Shown here in pieces: positions 10,188 through 19,228 of a stretch of 64,000 nt of DNA. Origin of the DNA: Chryseobacterium sp. MEBOG06 (GTDB lineage: Bacteria > Bacteroidota > Bacteroidia > Flavobacteriales > Weeksellaceae); contig NZ_CP084580.1 in assembly GCF_021869765.1 (NCBI RefSeq), positions 1,488,001-1,552,000 of the forward strand, read 5' to 3'. The first letter of the stretch is position 1. Each line of letters opens with the position of its first letter. The notes below the pieces were generated by a model. That model ran no database searches. It worked only from the letters and a program-made list of their open reading frames with translations, and had not been told where the DNA came from. The position numbers and the translations under genes are program-made.

Positions 10188-10909
10188 TGGAAAAGACACG
10201 TATCAATAAATATTTATCAGAAGTAGGCTACTGTTCTAGAAGAGCAGCCGATAAACTGTTGGAGGAAGGCAGAATAACAATTAACGGAAAGATTCCTGAG
10301 CTGGGAACTAAAGTTTCTGATGAAGATGTGGTAGAAGTAGATGGAAAACCTGTAAGAGAACCACAGGAAAAACCTGTTTATATAGCTTTCAATAAGCCCG
10401 TAGGAATTGTTTGTACTACAGATACAAAACGTGAAAAAAATAATATAGTAGACTACATTAACCATCCAAAAAGAATTTTTCCAATCGGACGATTGGATAA
10501 ACCGAGTGAAGGGCTGATCCTTTTAACAAGTGATGGTGATATCGTTAATAAAATTCTGAGAGCGAGAAATAATCATGAGAAAGAATATCTGGTAAGGGTA
10601 GACAAACCCATCAATCCAAGATTTCTGGAGAAAATGAGAAATGGAGTCCCTATTTTGGATACGGTGACCAAAAAATGTGAGGTTGAGAAGATTGATGATA
10701 TGACCTTCAGAATTGTGCTTACACAAGGACTCAACAGACAGATCAGAAGAATGTGCGAATATCTTGGGTATGATGTGAAAAAGCTGAAGAGAATTCGTAT
10801 CATGAATATCAAACTGGACCTTCCTGTAGGGAAGTGGAGAGACCTGACAGAAGAAGAATTTAATGTTCTGAACGCTCTGCTGGCAGATTCCAGCAAGACA
10901 ATCAACTAA
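10187..10909 (+). CDS. rluF: 23S rRNA pseudouridine(2604) synthase RluF-like
   Basis: 240 aa. An S4 RNA-binding domain ([20 protein letters not shown], residues 5-24, extending to ~60) is followed by an RsuA/RluB/E/F-type synthase domain. [10 protein letters not shown] at 101-110 holds the catalytic Asp104. The stretches [27 protein letters not shown] and [20 protein letters not shown] closely follow E. coli RluF rather than RluB or RsuA, which is why the RluF name is used. It is the last gene of the operon. Confidence 0.88.
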   Translation: MEKTRINKYLSEVGYCSRRAADKLLEEGRITINGKIPELGTKVSDEDVVEVDGKPVREPQEKPVYIAFNKPVGIVCTTDTKREKNNIVDYINHPKRIFPIGRLDKPSEGLILLTSDGDIVNKILRARNNHEKEYLVRVDKPINPRFLEKMRNGVPILDTVTKKCEVEKIDDMTFRIVLTQGLNRQIRRMCEYLGYDVKKLKRIRIMNIKLDLPVGKWRDLTEEEFNVLNALLADSSKTIN

Positions 10910-11270
10910 GAATACGAATAATTAATAATGGAGCAGGCAGGAAAATTTATTTTTGCTTAGCTCCTTTGTTGTTTTAATTCCATAATCAATTCCTGATCTA
11001 GCTTTGGGAAACGCAGCATTGTTTTCCTGAATACAATGTCAGACAAAACCTTAGGGGCTCTATCTTCTTTTATTTATGAGCTTTCTTACCCTGTTTGGAA
11101 AATTTTATACCGTTATGCTCCTTCCTTTACTGAAAAAAGGATGAAGGATAATTGTAATATTTCTATTTTATTTTTTAATTATTTAAGGAGTAATGGTTTA
11201 TATACATAATATGTTTTCTTGTGTATAAAAAATATATTATATTTATAATAACCATTAAAACCCAAAAATC
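10910..11270. other. AT-rich gap after rluF, no convincing gene
   Basis: No RNA gene and no strong terminator were recognised. A short frame from the ATG at 11036 (beginning MSDKTLGALSSFIYELSYP) lacks a clear ribosome-binding site or recognisable family and is probably chance. The last 100 bases before the next gene are extremely AT-rich and likely hold its promoter. Confidence 0.4.
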
Positions 11271-12503
11271 ATGAAATTTAAATTTAGATCAGTTCTATTG
11301 TTCCCCCTTATTTTAATTGTACTTAATAATTGCCAGCATCAGGATGATAATCACGATTCCGATCACCCAAGCGAATCTTCTTTTTATATTGACTATAGAA
11401 GCCTGAAAGGATCACCAGATGGAATAGCTGTCATAGAGCTCGATCCTGAATCTGCAAACTTCGGAAATATTAGCAGCAAACTCGAATTGGGCATTGGAGT
11501 ATTACCGCATCATATTTATTACGATAACGATGCAAAAAGATTATTCACAACTGCTTTGGGAGGCAGCTATCTTTATCAGATAAAGGTAGAAAAAAATCAA
11601 AATGAACCTCCAAAATTAGTAAGTGCAACCCCCATTGATACAGGAGAGAATACAGTTGGCGAAAATATCTTTTTTACCAATGACGGAAGGTATTTTATGA
11701 CCTTTATGGGAGGGGCAGGAGGGCCAAAAGATGGTAGTATCGGTGTTTTTAATGCTGCTAATAATCAACTTATCAAAACAATTAAAGCACCCATTCAAAC
11801 TAACCCAAACAAATTTATAATGTATCCCCACGGTATTTCTGTAAATGAAGAAAAAGGACTCATGATGGTAACCTCTACCATTCACCCGGATCTTACTACC
11901 GGAATGGGGAATACCTGTACATTATTGGATCTGAATACCTACGAATTAAAAGAAACCTACCAGGTAGCAGACTCGGATACGGATCTGTCAAGCCCTGTTG
12001 AAGTTTTATTGCTGCGTGGAAAATTTCCTCAATATGCACTTGCTACAACGATGCTGGGGGGAGATATTTGGATCGCTCCATACAATGCTGCCACCAAAAA
12101 ATACGATGCCTTTAGCAAAATATTTGACGGAAGTACACAAGGGCTGGGCTGGGCACTCGAAATGTACATTGATAATACCAACAAATTATATGTAAGCTTT
12201 GCAGATCCGGGAAGGGTACTCGTTTTTGATATAAGTAATCTTCCCCAGCTAAAACTTTTAAAAACCTTTAAGGCAGACAGGGGAGCTCACCATATGGCTT
12301 TCTTCACCACCAAATCAGGAAAAGAAGTGGTTGCCGTACAAAATAACTTGCTGGATATTCCTAACTTAAACTCCGGGACTATTAATGTAATTGAGATTCG
12401 GACAGGAAAAAATTTAGGCACAGTTGATCTGCGCGCTCGATATGGAATGCTGCCGGAATCCATTGAAGGAACTAATGGCCCTAGCAGTTATATGCATCAT
12501 TAA
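11271..12503 (+). CDS. Lipoprotein with predicted beta-propeller (YVTN-like) fold
   Basis: 410 aa. A lipoprotein signal (FPLILIVLNNC, lipobox Cys at residue 21) is followed by a His/Asp-rich linker (QHQDDNHDSDHPSE). The body has repeated beta-blade patterns of a WD/YVTN propeller (GIGVLPHHIYYDNDAKRLF, NPNKFIMYPHGISVNEEKGL, LYVSFADPGRVLVFDISNLP). It has several His residues (PHHIYY, YPHGIS, GAHHMAFF, a C-terminal YMHH) reminiscent of metal-binding or selenium-binding-type propellers, but no family can be assigned. It probably sits in the outer membrane. It is monocistronic and ends at a bidirectional terminator. Confidence 0.7.
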   Translation: MKFKFRSVLLFPLILIVLNNCQHQDDNHDSDHPSESSFYIDYRSLKGSPDGIAVIELDPESANFGNISSKLELGIGVLPHHIYYDNDAKRLFTTALGGSYLYQIKVEKNQNEPPKLVSATPIDTGENTVGENIFFTNDGRYFMTFMGGAGGPKDGSIGVFNAANNQLIKTIKAPIQTNPNKFIMYPHGISVNEEKGLMMVTSTIHPDLTTGMGNTCTLLDLNTYELKETYQVADSDTDLSSPVEVLLLRGKFPQYALATTMLGGDIWIAPYNAATKKYDAFSKIFDGSTQGLGWALEMYIDNTNKLYVSFADPGRVLVFDISNLPQLKLLKTFKADRGAHHMAFFTTKSGKEVVAVQNNLLDIPNLNSGTINVIEIRTGKNLGTVDLRARYGMLPESIEGTNGPSSYMHH

Positions 12504-12559
12504 AATTTAAGATACTATTTCTGATCAATTTTTTTATTAAAACTGCTAGTCAGAATTTT

Positions 12560-12593
12560 AAACAGCCTCAAATGCTATTTTGGGGCTGTTTTG
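12560..12593 (+). terminator. Terminator between convergent genes
   Basis: A 13-bp stem with one G-T pair (12560-12572 with 12579-12591) has a 6-nt loop and is followed by a T-rich tract. It lies between a plus-strand and a minus-strand gene. Confidence 0.8.
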
Positions 12594-12623
12594 TAATATT
12601 TAGATAGATGTTTTAGAATCTTT

Positions 12624-13907
12624 TTATTTTAAATATAATCTCATCCTCGCCTCATATTCCGGTTTCAGTTTTAAAAGCTTCCATATTTTTCTGTCATCGG
12701 GATAGCTGATCCGGTAGAAGATAATTTTGTCTGCTGAATATTTAAAATAAGGATGATTTTTCAGCCATTCTTCAGGGGCATCTGTCAATGTGTATTTGGA
12801 GACCCCGGAGGCGTCCAGAGGCGCTATGGAAATAAGTTTCTGAACCAATTCCTTATCAATATTGTAAGTATCTGAAATCTGCTGTTTATTGACGAAACCT
12901 CCCAGCTTTTTCCGAAAACCGATCATAGAACCCGCACTTCTCTCGTCCAGCCCGAACTCCAGGAGCTGTTTAAAAGTAATGGTATTAAGATCAATTTTTG
13001 AAAAATCGGTTTTCTCCTGTTGAATTTCCTCCTTGTTTACAGGAGCAGAGGTGAATTTTATGTAAGGCTTTAGTTCCTGAAATTTTTCAGACGAAATAAC
13101 AAAGCACTTTTGCAGTTCTTCAGGGCTTTTAAAACCTCCCCGCAAATTCCGATCGCGGTAGTTAACAATAGTTATAGCCTGCTTTTCTGAAAATCCGAGT
13201 GCTTTCCAGCCGTCAATATCCAATTGATTAGGATCAAAAGAATAGTACCTGACTTTTGTTTTGGCCGCATTATTTATTTTAAAACTGTTGAAATTTTCAG
13301 GTGTTTTGTTCGGTAATAGCAAATAAGGCTCAAGCTTATGGTAATTTTCTGAAGAAATTATAAAACATTCTTTAAACTTCTCTTTACTGGTAAAACTTCC
13401 ACCCAGATACTTTTTGTATTTCAGAATGGCCTCACTCTGTCTTTCACTGAAACCCATTTTTTCCCAGTCATGAGCAGAAAGATGGTCAGGATTGAATGAA
13501 TTTGTAATGGTAATACTTCTCTTTTCAATAAAATTATACTTCTTTGAATTGCTTTTTTCAGTGGTTTCGGGAAGTAATATAAAGGCTTCCAGATCACCGA
13601 ATTTCTCTTCAGAAATAGCGAAACATTTCTTTAGCTGTTCTTTGGAAATAAATTTTCCTCCGATCATATCTTTATACTTCAGTATAGTAGAAGCTTGCTT
13701 TTCCGAGAAACCAAGCTTCTGCCACTTTTCCTGATCTAAGCCATTAGGGTCAAAGTCTGAGACTTTAGCAGTTAAAGAAGGCCCTGCAATAAACTTTACA
13801 GCAGGAAAAGATTCCTTGTCCTTACTCGTATATTTCTGATAGGCTAAAAGAATAGTCAATATCATGACCATAAAAGCCAGTTTTTGGTAATAGTTTTTTC
13901 TCATCAT
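12624..13907 (-). CDS. ComEA-like helix-hairpin-helix repeat protein with four HhH units
   Basis: 427 aa with an N-terminal membrane anchor or signal (LAFMVMILTILLAYQ, ~10-25). Four helix-hairpin-helix units follow at about 51-98, 137-183, 222-270 and 312-360. Each has the pattern 'hDPNxLDxxxWxxLGFSEKQAxxILKYR...GGxFxSKEQLKxCF'. The first three are close copies; the fourth (IDLNTITFKQLLEFGLDERS) is more divergent. ComEA-type HhH domains bind DNA non-specifically, so a role in extracellular or periplasmic DNA binding is possible but not proven. Single gene, convergent with the propeller lipoprotein. Confidence 0.8.
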   Translation of the reverse strand: MMRKNYYQKLAFMVMILTILLAYQKYTSKDKESFPAVKFIAGPSLTAKVSDFDPNGLDQEKWQKLGFSEKQASTILKYKDMIGGKFISKEQLKKCFAISEEKFGDLEAFILLPETTEKSNSKKYNFIEKRSITITNSFNPDHLSAHDWEKMGFSERQSEAILKYKKYLGGSFTSKEKFKECFIISSENYHKLEPYLLLPNKTPENFNSFKINNAAKTKVRYYSFDPNQLDIDGWKALGFSEKQAITIVNYRDRNLRGGFKSPEELQKCFVISSEKFQELKPYIKFTSAPVNKEEIQQEKTDFSKIDLNTITFKQLLEFGLDERSAGSMIGFRKKLGGFVNKQQISDTYNIDKELVQKLISIAPLDASGVSKYTLTDAPEEWLKNHPYFKYSADKIIFYRISYPDDRKIWKLLKLKPEYEARMRLYLK

Positions 13908-14727
13908 AAGGTAAACTTATTGATAAAAACCAAGCATAGCAAGAGTGAAGGGTTAAATGATTAAATATTATATACAGATTTGTCTTATTAATTAAAAATT
14001 AGATAATGATATTGCATTTTGTTTGATATAATCCTGTATTTGTAGTTGTTTCGTCTTTTTGACTGTATTGAATTTTAAACAATTGGTAATTAAAAGAGAA
14101 GTTTTTCATCTGATAAAAGGTTCATAATTTATAAAATAGATAGATGTGTCCCATTGTTTCGACAGCCTTTATTTTGCTTCATATACGGATGTTGATGGGT
14201 GTACTGTTTTATAAATACAGTGTCGGCTCTTGCAGTAGAAAGATATCGGACAGATATGGTCATCTTATCAATTGGAGTCATTTTAAAGAGCTATCTATCG
14301 ATTTTATTCACCTCCTTTCTAATAATTTTTTACTATTATACGTCACGTTCTGTCGCTTTACTGGCCTACATTTGCTTCAGAATATTACAAAAATGTACAT
14401 AATAATAGATTGATAGGGTATAATAAACTTTGTTTACCTATTTTAATATATGTTAAAAATGGTTAAATTTGTAAAAATAATAAACTAATACCAACTTGAA
14501 AATAACATGGGAATGAAAATACTTTTTAGAATATCTGTGCAGGATATACTGCGATCTTATACTTAGATCGATCTTATCATTACAATTTTTTGACACTGAA
14601 CAATTTTCCGGAGTTTCCGGAAGCGATAGAAATATATACAATGTGTACAATATTGTATATATAAATGCACATTATATCCCTGTTATTTGAAATGTTTACG
14701 ACTATATTTGAAAAAAATCAAATACAT
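13908..14727. other. AT-rich intergenic region without a convincing gene
   Basis: About 820 bases between divergent genes. Short frames around 14144-14413 and 14453-14650 have no recognisable product and poor initiation context. A Bacteroidota-type -7 box (TATATTTG) lies at 14703-14710, just ahead of the ATG at 14728, without a well-spaced -33 box. Its position argues that translation does not start at the earlier in-frame ATG at 14665. Confidence 0.4.
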
Positions 14728-16347
14728 ATGAAAAAAATCTACCTCGGTGCATTTACCTTATGTACCATTCTGGGATCAGCCCAGGAAATTTTATGGCAGA
14801 AGGATCTGAAATCTTCAACACAGGACTTTCTGAGCCAGGTGACTACTACCATTGATGGTCAGTATCTGATCAGCGGAAGTTCTATTCAAAGCAATAAGCT
14901 TCAGGCTTCAGGCAGCAAACACAATAACGGTTACGATTTTAGATTAGTCAAATTAAATCAGAATGGAGAAGAGGTGTGGGAGAAATATTTCTCCGGAACC
15001 AATCATGATTATCTGTCTGCAACAGTTGCTACGCAGGAAGGAGGATTCGTTGTCACAGGCACTTCGCATTCAGGAAAAGGTCTTGACAAAAAAGAAGATT
15101 CTAAAGGGAATTCAGACATTTGGTTAATCAGGATCAATGAATTTGGAGACGAGGTTTGGCAAAAAACATTAGGTACTGCTGCTGACGAAGAAGCCAGAGC
15201 GGTTATTCAAACCACAGATTTAGGATTCGTAGTCGCCGGAAATGTTCAGAATTCTTCCAAAGGCTACGGTTCTAAAGATGTCCTGATCATCAGGCTGGAC
15301 AAAGACGGAAAAGAACTGTCCCAGTTAATCTGGGGCGGAAAAGGACTTGATGAAGTTGAAAAAATGATCCCAACGAAAGACGGCGGAGCCTTACTCGGGA
15401 TTTATTCCAGAAGTTCAGCGGTACAAGGTAAGACATCTCCCATAAAAGATACCCAAAATATATCCGACACCCGACACCTGACTATTGTACAAAAGCAAAG
15501 CGACAATTTCGGTGAAGGAGATTATACGGTTCTTAAAATAGATAAAAACGGAAAAATTGAGTGGGAAAAAAACTTTGGTGGCAAAGGTGATGATCACATC
15601 AGAACGCTTGCTTTAACTTCCACAGGATACATTATCGGAGGTGAATCCAGATCGGAAATATCAGGAAACAAAACGGTAGGCATTGAAGAGGGTACTGACC
15701 TGTGGTTGATTTTTTTAAACGAGAGAGGAGAAGAACAGTCACAGAAATCTTACAATTTTGGGAACCGTGATCTCTTAATGGGAATGAGTGTCATTCAGAG
15801 TCAAGATTCAAGAGCCAGGAACCAGGACCTAACTAAAGGATTGCTTATAGGGGGATATACTCAGTCTGAAGGAAGAATAGAAGAAAATGACGAGACTTTT
15901 TGGATACTATATTTAGACCAAAATGGAAATGAACAGTGGAGAAAATATGTAAAAGGAGAATCCAGACAGAAAGAAGAAAGACTTTCAGATTTGAAATTAA
16001 ACAGAGACGGCTCTATTATTCTGGCAGGAACCAGTGCCACAGAACTGGGAAAAGAAAACTGGAAAATTGTGAAGCTGGGAGACAAACAGGTTGATCAGTT
16101 AATGGAGAAATTTGATATCAAGATCTATCCGAATCCGGTATCTGATTATGCTTATGTAGAAATTGGCTTTGATTTTAAAGAGGCTGATATTATGCTGTAT
16201 GATATGAGCGGAAGACAGCTTCAGAGCTTGAAAACAAAGAATAAAGTAACCAAGATTAACACGCAGGCTCTTGTTCAGGGCGCTTATCTGGTGACGATAA
16301 AAACGGATAATAATAAAACAGCGAATGCGAAGCTGATTAAAAAATAA
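14728..16347 (+). CDS. Secreted repeat protein with T9SS type A sorting domain
   Basis: 539 aa from the chosen ATG, which gives a proper signal peptide (MKKIYLGAFTLCTILGSAQ). An in-frame ATG 63 bases upstream would bury it. The body contains repeated 'DxWLIRxNExGDExWQKTxGG' units (for example ADEEARAVIQTTDLGFVVAG), typical of T9SS-exported propeller-like proteins. From about residue 465, KIYPNPVSDYAYVEI ... LYDMSGRQL ... GAYLVTIKT ... AKLIKK forms the type A sorting domain. The 933-aa YD-repeat gene begins 10 bases later, so the two may be co-transcribed. Substrate unknown. Confidence 0.88.
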   Translation: MKKIYLGAFTLCTILGSAQEILWQKDLKSSTQDFLSQVTTTIDGQYLISGSSIQSNKLQASGSKHNNGYDFRLVKLNQNGEEVWEKYFSGTNHDYLSATVATQEGGFVVTGTSHSGKGLDKKEDSKGNSDIWLIRINEFGDEVWQKTLGTAADEEARAVIQTTDLGFVVAGNVQNSSKGYGSKDVLIIRLDKDGKELSQLIWGGKGLDEVEKMIPTKDGGALLGIYSRSSAVQGKTSPIKDTQNISDTRHLTIVQKQSDNFGEGDYTVLKIDKNGKIEWEKNFGGKGDDHIRTLALTSTGYIIGGESRSEISGNKTVGIEEGTDLWLIFLNERGEEQSQKSYNFGNRDLLMGMSVIQSQDSRARNQDLTKGLLIGGYTQSEGRIEENDETFWILYLDQNGNEQWRKYVKGESRQKEERLSDLKLNRDGSIILAGTSATELGKENWKIVKLGDKQVDQLMEKFDIKIYPNPVSDYAYVEIGFDFKEADIMLYDMSGRQLQSLKTKNKVTKINTQALVQGAYLVTIKTDNNKTANAKLIKK

Positions 16348-16357
16348 ACTAAGAATT

Positions 16358-19159
16358 ATGAAGAATATATTTTTATTACTGATCTTTATATTCGGATACA
16401 CCTTATATAGTGGTCAGGAAGAAAGTAAGAATATGGGGATTGTAAGACCAACCCCATCTGCTGCAGGATTGTCAACTTACAGTACCATTCCTGTTTCTGT
16501 ACAAACTGGAATTCCGGATATTTCTTATCCGTTAATCAATCTTGAAACGGGAAATAAATCGGTGAATATCAGCTTAGGGCTTAATTATCATGCAGGCAAT
16601 ACTTCCAGTAGAAACCCTGTAGGTGATGTAGGTAAAGGCTGGTCATTTTTAGGAGGGGGAGTTATTTCAAGAGAGATTCTGAAGGACTTTGATGAATTAT
16701 TTGATGATGTCAATTTTCACAGTTATAGAAAGAATAGCTTTAATGATATTTATAATTTTAATATTCCGGCGGAATCAGGAAAATTTCGATTCATCAGAAA
16801 CATAGAGGCCAATACTTTTGAATTGATAAAACTCAGTCCTTATAATTCTATAGTTAAAGAACATCGGTCTGCTAATCAGGCTACTCTTGTTCTGGATTCT
16901 CTTACCATAACAAGTGAATCTGGAATACAATATGTTTTTAAGGATTATGATATTAGCTTAATGAATGTACATGTGTGGACGCACCCTACACAAGGTGGTA
17001 AATTTACAGATGCAAGATATAAAAGTGCCTTCTATCTATCTTCTATTCTTGATGAAAACGGACGGGAACTGGTAAAATATACTTATCTAAGAGATTTGAA
17101 ATATATTCCCGGTACAACAATTCGTCTCGACGGTTCAGAAACTAATAAACTGATCAGGATAGAGGCAAAAGACCACGGCATTATAGAAATAAATTATGAT
17201 AGAAATGAAAATGAGAATAAAAACCATGATATATTCTCCATCAATAATATTGTTCTTAAAACAGCCAATAATGCTTTTATAAAAAAATATATATTTAATT
17301 ATTCCAACACTTCTGTCAGCAGCAATATGGTGTATTATAGAACGCTGGCATCCTTCAGCCAGGTTGATCAGAATGGGAAAATAATTGAAAAATATGCCTT
17401 TGATTATGCAGGAGGAGTGTTTGAAAATGGTGAGTATGAAAATGGCGATGAATATCTTCTGTTGAATACGGTTAAATTGCCTACCGGAGGGATTATAAAA
17501 TATAACTTTGATATGATCACTCACTCCTATAGTGGGAAAACCATCCATATACCAGCCCCGAAGACATTTCTGACAGATTTATCTTTTACAAGTGTCAATG
17601 ATGGTGTGAAAAAATATGCTTTTACCCTTACAGAAGGCAAGAATATTGAAATTAATGCGATGGGAATTGGAAAGTTAGCTTCTCGCTTATGGGCAGTTCA
17701 GTTTTTTAAGAAAACTGGAAACTCATATGAAGTTTCAAATAGTATGGGAGTACCTATAGATCCGAATCCTGATTTTGAGTATGTACAGACAAGAACCTTT
17801 GGACCGGGTGAATATTATGCTGAATTATATTGTAATGATTTAAATTGTAATAATTTAACATTCAATAGGCCTTCTGTGATCTCATTATCAGAAATAACCG
17901 GAGAACCTTCTGAAGCTGTTGAGTTGGTTCCAAGATCTGGGCTTCCAAGAATTAAAAATATTAAATATTTTAATACTTCGTCTGATAATATTTTTAATGT
18001 ACCCCCTGCAAAAATTGAAGAATACGATTACAGTTTCTTTGATCAGCCTGGAAATTCAAGTGGATACTTAGTTACAGGAGGTACTTTGAATGCTGAAATG
18101 GCTAACCCTGCTTTTATCTATAAAAATGTAAAAGTATCTCAGGGTAATAATATGGGGTACACCAAGTATTATTACAAAGCTCCGGATGTTTATCCTTATC
18201 AGAGTGATAATGATTTTTGGCCCAATTATAATATTACCCGTAGTGGACTTATTGATAAAAGGGAAGTTTATAACGCTTCGAACCAAAAGCTATCTGAAGA
18301 ACTTTTTGATTATACTTTTGAAGAATTTGACAGTCCTAAATATTTAGTTGCTCCAAGTGGTTCTTGGGGGAATTTTTATCTGAAAACCTCCTGGATTAAG
18401 AACAATAAAGTAATCACCAAAAGTTACTTTGATTCCGGAGTTACAGAGATTAAAAATGAAGTGTTCAGAAATAACCATAACCAAAAGCCTAATTTAGAAA
18501 GAGCTACAGCATTTGATGGCAGCATTCAGGAGACCACTTATCAATATGCACAGGAGAAGAACAATCAGAAATTAAAAGACGCCAATATGGTAGGCTTTCC
18601 TTTAGAAACAACTTCTGTGATTAAGAAAAATGGTTCCGATCCCGGAAAATTAGTCTCAAGAGCAGAAACTAAGTACGACAATGCCGGAAACAAATATCCG
18701 TCTTCAGCCGTTTCTTATGACTCTCAGAATACTTTAGCTTCCGAAGTGGTCTTCAACCGATATGACAGCAAAGGAAATCCGGAGCAGTATACTCCTAAAA
18801 ACGGAATTCCTGTTTCTATTGTTTGGGGCTACAAAAAGACCCAGCCTATTGCGAAAGTGGAAGGAGCTTCCTATGAGCAGATCCTACCATATCTGTCTGA
18901 TATCATAGCCAAGTCAGATGCCGCAGTGATTTCGGAATCGGATCTTCAGAATGCTTTGGATGCCTTTAGAACCAATGCCAATCTGGTGGATTTTCAGATT
19001 ACAACTTATGTGTATGATTCTTTAACAAGGATGAAAACTATGACGCCTCCTACCGGAGTGCGTGCTGTTTATCAATACGATACCGCCGGAAGACTGGACA
19101 AAGTAGAAGATGAAAGCGGAAAACCTTTAAAGAAATACCAGTATAACTACGGTCATTAA
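16358..19159 (+). CDS. Secreted RHS/YD-repeat partner protein
   Basis: 933 aa with a signal peptide (MKNIFLLLIFIFGYTLYSGQ). The N-terminal part (GLSTYSTIPVSVQTGIPDIS, then VNISLGLNYHAG and GDVGKGWSFLGGG) resembles the beginning of SpvB/RHS-like shells. The C-terminal ~150 residues carry YD repeats (VFNRYDSKGNPEQYTPKNG, YVYDSLTRMKTMTPPTG, YQYDTAGRLDKVEDESG). It has no toxin tip. It sits 69 bases before the full-length RHS gene in the same direction. By analogy with Tc toxins, where TcB and TcC together build the RHS cocoon, it could form a shell with the next protein. That is inference from order and composition only. Confidence 0.75.
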   Translation: MKNIFLLLIFIFGYTLYSGQEESKNMGIVRPTPSAAGLSTYSTIPVSVQTGIPDISYPLINLETGNKSVNISLGLNYHAGNTSSRNPVGDVGKGWSFLGGGVISREILKDFDELFDDVNFHSYRKNSFNDIYNFNIPAESGKFRFIRNIEANTFELIKLSPYNSIVKEHRSANQATLVLDSLTITSESGIQYVFKDYDISLMNVHVWTHPTQGGKFTDARYKSAFYLSSILDENGRELVKYTYLRDLKYIPGTTIRLDGSETNKLIRIEAKDHGIIEINYDRNENENKNHDIFSINNIVLKTANNAFIKKYIFNYSNTSVSSNMVYYRTLASFSQVDQNGKIIEKYAFDYAGGVFENGEYENGDEYLLLNTVKLPTGGIIKYNFDMITHSYSGKTIHIPAPKTFLTDLSFTSVNDGVKKYAFTLTEGKNIEINAMGIGKLASRLWAVQFFKKTGNSYEVSNSMGVPIDPNPDFEYVQTRTFGPGEYYAELYCNDLNCNNLTFNRPSVISLSEITGEPSEAVELVPRSGLPRIKNIKYFNTSSDNIFNVPPAKIEEYDYSFFDQPGNSSGYLVTGGTLNAEMANPAFIYKNVKVSQGNNMGYTKYYYKAPDVYPYQSDNDFWPNYNITRSGLIDKREVYNASNQKLSEELFDYTFEEFDSPKYLVAPSGSWGNFYLKTSWIKNNKVITKSYFDSGVTEIKNEVFRNNHNQKPNLERATAFDGSIQETTYQYAQEKNNQKLKDANMVGFPLETTSVIKKNGSDPGKLVSRAETKYDNAGNKYPSSAVSYDSQNTLASEVVFNRYDSKGNPEQYTPKNGIPVSIVWGYKKTQPIAKVEGASYEQILPYLSDIIAKSDAAVISESDLQNALDAFRTNANLVDFQITTYVYDSLTRMKTMTPPTGVRAVYQYDTAGRLDKVEDESGKPLKKYQYNYGH

Positions 19160-19228
19160 TGGTAAGCCATGAGCAGCCTGTAGAAAATCAGGTCTCTCGA
19201 ATTTTTAATTTCTAATCTCTAAATTAAG

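Noticed and set aside
14144..14413. Short open frames upstream of the T9SS type A gene
   Set aside because: No ribosome-binding site, no recognisable sequence family, and several overlapping frames of similar length in AT-rich DNA; treated as chance.
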